Origin: Accumulibacter jenkinsii
GTDB taxonomy: Bacteria > Pseudomonadota > Gammaproteobacteria > Burkholderiales > Rhodocyclaceae
Assembly (NCBI GenBank): GCA_036625225.1
Contig: JAZKUF010000001.1
Span: 1,550,001 to 1,614,000, forward strand
Length of the DNA: 64,000 nucleotides
Direction of reading: 5' to 3'
Shown: positions 62,071 to 64,000 of the stretch, one piece after another
Layout: every line of letters starts with the position of its first letter
Position numbering within the stretch: the first letter of the stretch is position 1
Position numbers and translations under genes: made by a program
The notes under the pieces: model-generated
Databases searched by the model: none
Seen by the model: only the letters and a program-made list of their open reading frames with translations
What the model was told of the DNA's origin: nothing

Positions 62071-63954
62071 TTGAATAACATGTTCAAGAATCTGGCGGTC
62101 TGGCTGGTCATCGGTCTCGTTCTGATGACCGTATTCAACCAGTTCAACAATCGCCAGGTACCCCAGTCGTCGATGGAGTATTCTCAGTTCATCGAGGAAG
62201 TGGGCAAGGGAACGATTGCCAAGGTGGTGATCGAAGGGCGGGTACTCAAGGCAACGACCACCGACGGGCGCAAGCTGACCAGCTACGCGCCGCCTGATCT
62301 GTGGATGGTCTCCGACCTGCTGAAGTATGGTGTCACGATCGAGGCCAAGCCCGAGGAAGAACAGTCCTTTCTGATGAGCATCTTCGTCAGCTGGTTCCCG
62401 ATGCTGCTCCTGATCGGTGTGTGGATCTTTTTCATGCGGCAGATGCAGGGCGGCGGACGCGGCGGCGCTTTTTCGTTCGGCAAGAGCAAGGCGAGACTGC
62501 TCGACGAGTCCACCAATACGATCACCTTTGCCGACGTTGCCGGTTGCGACGAGGCAAAGGAAGAAGTCTCCGAACTGGTCGATTTCCTGCGCGATCCATC
62601 GAAGTTCCAGAAACTCGGTGGCCGGATTCCGAAAGGGGTGCTACTGGTCGGCAACCCCGGGACCGGCAAGACGCTGCTCGCCAAAGCGATTGCCGGCGAG
62701 GCAAAAGTACCCTTCTTCTCGATCTCCGGTTCCGACTTCGTCGAGATGTTCGTCGGCGTGGGCGCCGCCCGGGTACGCGACATGTTCGAGAATGCCAAGA
62801 AACACGCGCCCTGCATCATCTTTATCGATGAACTCGATGCGGTCGGTCGTCAGCGCGGTGCCGGACTCGGTGGCGGTAACGACGAACGCGAGCAGACATT
62901 GAACCAGATGCTGGTCGAGATGGACGGGTTTGAAGGCAGCGTCGGCGTCATCGTCATCGCGGCGACCAACCGTCCCGATGTCCTTGATCCGGCCTTGATG
63001 CGTCCCGGTCGTTTCGACCGCCAGGTGGTCGTACCGCTGCCGGACATCCGCGGCCGCGAGCAGATACTGATCGTGCACATGCGCAAGGTACCGTTGTCGC
63101 CCGACGTCAAGGCGGACATCATCGCCCGGGGAACGCCCGGCTTCTCCGGGGCCGATCTCGCCAATCTGGTAAACGAGGCAGCCCTGTTTGCCGCCCGCGG
63201 CAACAAGCGCCTGGTCGACATGGAAGATTTCGAGAAAGCCAAGGACAAGATCATGATGGGCGCCGAGCGCCGCAGCATGGTCATGAACGAAGACGAGCGG
63301 CGGAATACGGCCTACCACGAATCCGGTCATGCGGTGGTTGCCAAGCTGATGCCGAAGTCGGACCCGGTGCACAAGGTCACCATCATTCCGCGCGGGCGGG
63401 CGCTCGGCTTGACTATGCAGCTTCCCGAGGAAGATCGCTACGCCTACGACCGGGTGTACCTGATGAGTCGGATTGCCGTTCTCTTTGGTGGCCGTATTGC
63501 CGAAGAACTGTTCATGAACCAGATGACCACCGGCGCTTCGAATGACTTCGAACGGGCGACGCAGATGGCGCGCGACATGGTCACCCGCTACGGTATGTCC
63601 GATGCGCTGGGTCCGATGGTTTACGGTGAAAACGAAGGAGAGGTATTCCTGGGCCGCTCGGTCACCACGCACAAAAACATGTCCGAGGCGACGATGGAAA
63701 AGGTCGATGCCGAGATTCGCCGGATCATCGACGAACAGTATGCACTGGCACGGCGGATGCTCGAAGACAATCGGGACAAGGTCGAGGCCATGGCTGCGGC
63801 GCTGCTCGAGCTCGAGACCATCGACGCCGACCAGATCAACGACATCATGGAAGGCAAGCCCCCGCGGCCGCCGAAACAACCGCAGATGCCGGCGCCGACC
63901 AAACCAGACCATAACGCGCCTGATGCCGCGCCCAGTGCCACGGCACCCGCCTGA
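62071..63954 (+). CDS. ftsH: ATP-dependent zinc metalloprotease FtsH
   Basis: This 627-residue membrane AAA protease degrades unstable membrane and regulatory proteins. Two N-terminal helices flank a periplasmic loop (LVIGLVLMTVFNQFN; MLLLIGVWIFFMRQM). The AAA domain has Walker A GNPGTGKTLLAK, Walker B CIIFIDELDAVGR and the SRH region RPDVLDPALMRPGRFD. The protease domain has HESGHAV. The C terminus is Pro-rich. The TTG at 62071 gives the usual MNNMFKNLA start; an ATG three codons later is the alternative. Confidence 0.96.
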   Translation: MNNMFKNLAVWLVIGLVLMTVFNQFNNRQVPQSSMEYSQFIEEVGKGTIAKVVIEGRVLKATTTDGRKLTSYAPPDLWMVSDLLKYGVTIEAKPEEEQSFLMSIFVSWFPMLLLIGVWIFFMRQMQGGGRGGAFSFGKSKARLLDESTNTITFADVAGCDEAKEEVSELVDFLRDPSKFQKLGGRIPKGVLLVGNPGTGKTLLAKAIAGEAKVPFFSISGSDFVEMFVGVGAARVRDMFENAKKHAPCIIFIDELDAVGRQRGAGLGGGNDEREQTLNQMLVEMDGFEGSVGVIVIAATNRPDVLDPALMRPGRFDRQVVVPLPDIRGREQILIVHMRKVPLSPDVKADIIARGTPGFSGADLANLVNEAALFAARGNKRLVDMEDFEKAKDKIMMGAERRSMVMNEDERRNTAYHESGHAVVAKLMPKSDPVHKVTIIPRGRALGLTMQLPEEDRYAYDRVYLMSRIAVLFGGRIAEELFMNQMTTGASNDFERATQMARDMVTRYGMSDALGPMVYGENEGEVFLGRSVTTHKNMSEATMEKVDAEIRRIIDEQYALARRMLEDNRDKVEAMAAALLELETIDADQINDIMEGKPPRPPKQPQMPAPTKPDHNAPDAAPSATAPA

Positions 63955-63960
63955 CCCGGC

Positions 63961-64000
63961 ATGAAAAACACGGCGGAGCCTGCTGAGCCTGCGGGTCTGC
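63961..64000 (+). CDS. 5' end of an unidentified gene, possibly folP
   Basis: Only 13 codons are visible (MKNTAEPAEPAGL), starting 6 bases after the ftsH stop. In many proteobacteria folP (dihydropteroate synthase) follows ftsH, but no diagnostic residue lies in the window, so the name is positional inference. Confidence 0.35.
   Translation, partial: MKNTAEPAEPAGL

Overview
The window is a high-GC proteobacterial chromosome segment, most probably from a betaproteobacterium of the Rhodocyclales, plausibly a Candidatus Accumulibacter-like organism. That assignment is inferred from gene order (thrS-infC-rpmI-rplT-pheS-pheT-ihfA-merR-tRNA-Pro and yhbY-rlmE-ftsH), from small lineage-typical proteins (DUF2788, DUF4149, zf-CHCC) and from protein sequence character. 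No rRNA or marker comparison was possible.

Layout. (1) 1-14 kb: the start of mnmA, a secreted Cys/His/Asp protein and a Nudix hydrolase on the minus strand. Then ilvE, a zinc-finger protein, waaF, an NTF2-like protein, a YheT-type hydrolase, a phosphomannomutase/phosphoglucomutase and a degenerate EAL-HDOD regulator on the plus strand. Then a minus block of Nudix, threonine aldolase, alaS, ugpQ and ugpB. (2) 14-24 kb: a hybrid histidine kinase, a leucine/isovalerate catabolic operon (HCCA-isomerase-like protein, methylcrotonyl-CoA carboxylase beta and alpha subunits, methylglutaconyl-CoA hydratase, HMG-CoA lyase), two tiny four-cysteine proteins, a truncated metallo-beta-lactamase remnant and a membrane-bound class III adenylate cyclase. 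(3) 24-32 kb: argD-argF-argG, DUF2788, ppnP, yajQ and a SNF2-type helicase. (4) 32-39.8 kb: the translation operon thrS-infC (rare AUC start)-rpmI-rplT-pheS-pheT-ihfA-merR and tRNA-Pro(GGG).

(5) 39.8-51.1 kb: an 11.3 kb integrated element bounded by a perfect 47-bp repeat of the tRNA-Pro 3' half. It has a tyrosine integrase, an AlpA-type regulator, a primase and a RepA-like helicase, a lone terminase small subunit, a YqaJ exonuclease plus DUF1071 annealing protein pair, an ArdC-type antirestriction protein and an AT-rich 457-residue cargo gene that I do not recognise. It has no capsid, tail, portal, large terminase or conjugation genes. This is the gene set of a phage satellite (PICI-like), and it is the most interesting part of the window. 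Ten-bp GCGGTACGGT repeats lie just inside both ends and probably bind the integrase or AlpA.

(6) 51.1-64 kb: an orphan urtA behind a strong sigma-54-type promoter, carA-carB-greA, DUF4149, yhbY and rlmE. A complete IS66-family element with an 8-bp target duplication then separates rlmE from ftsH, and a partial reading frame (possibly folP) runs off the end.

Most housekeeping genes are tightly packed, with ATGA, GTGA or TTGA overlaps that imply translational coupling. All functional calls rest on reading motifs and recalling families. No database search was run.
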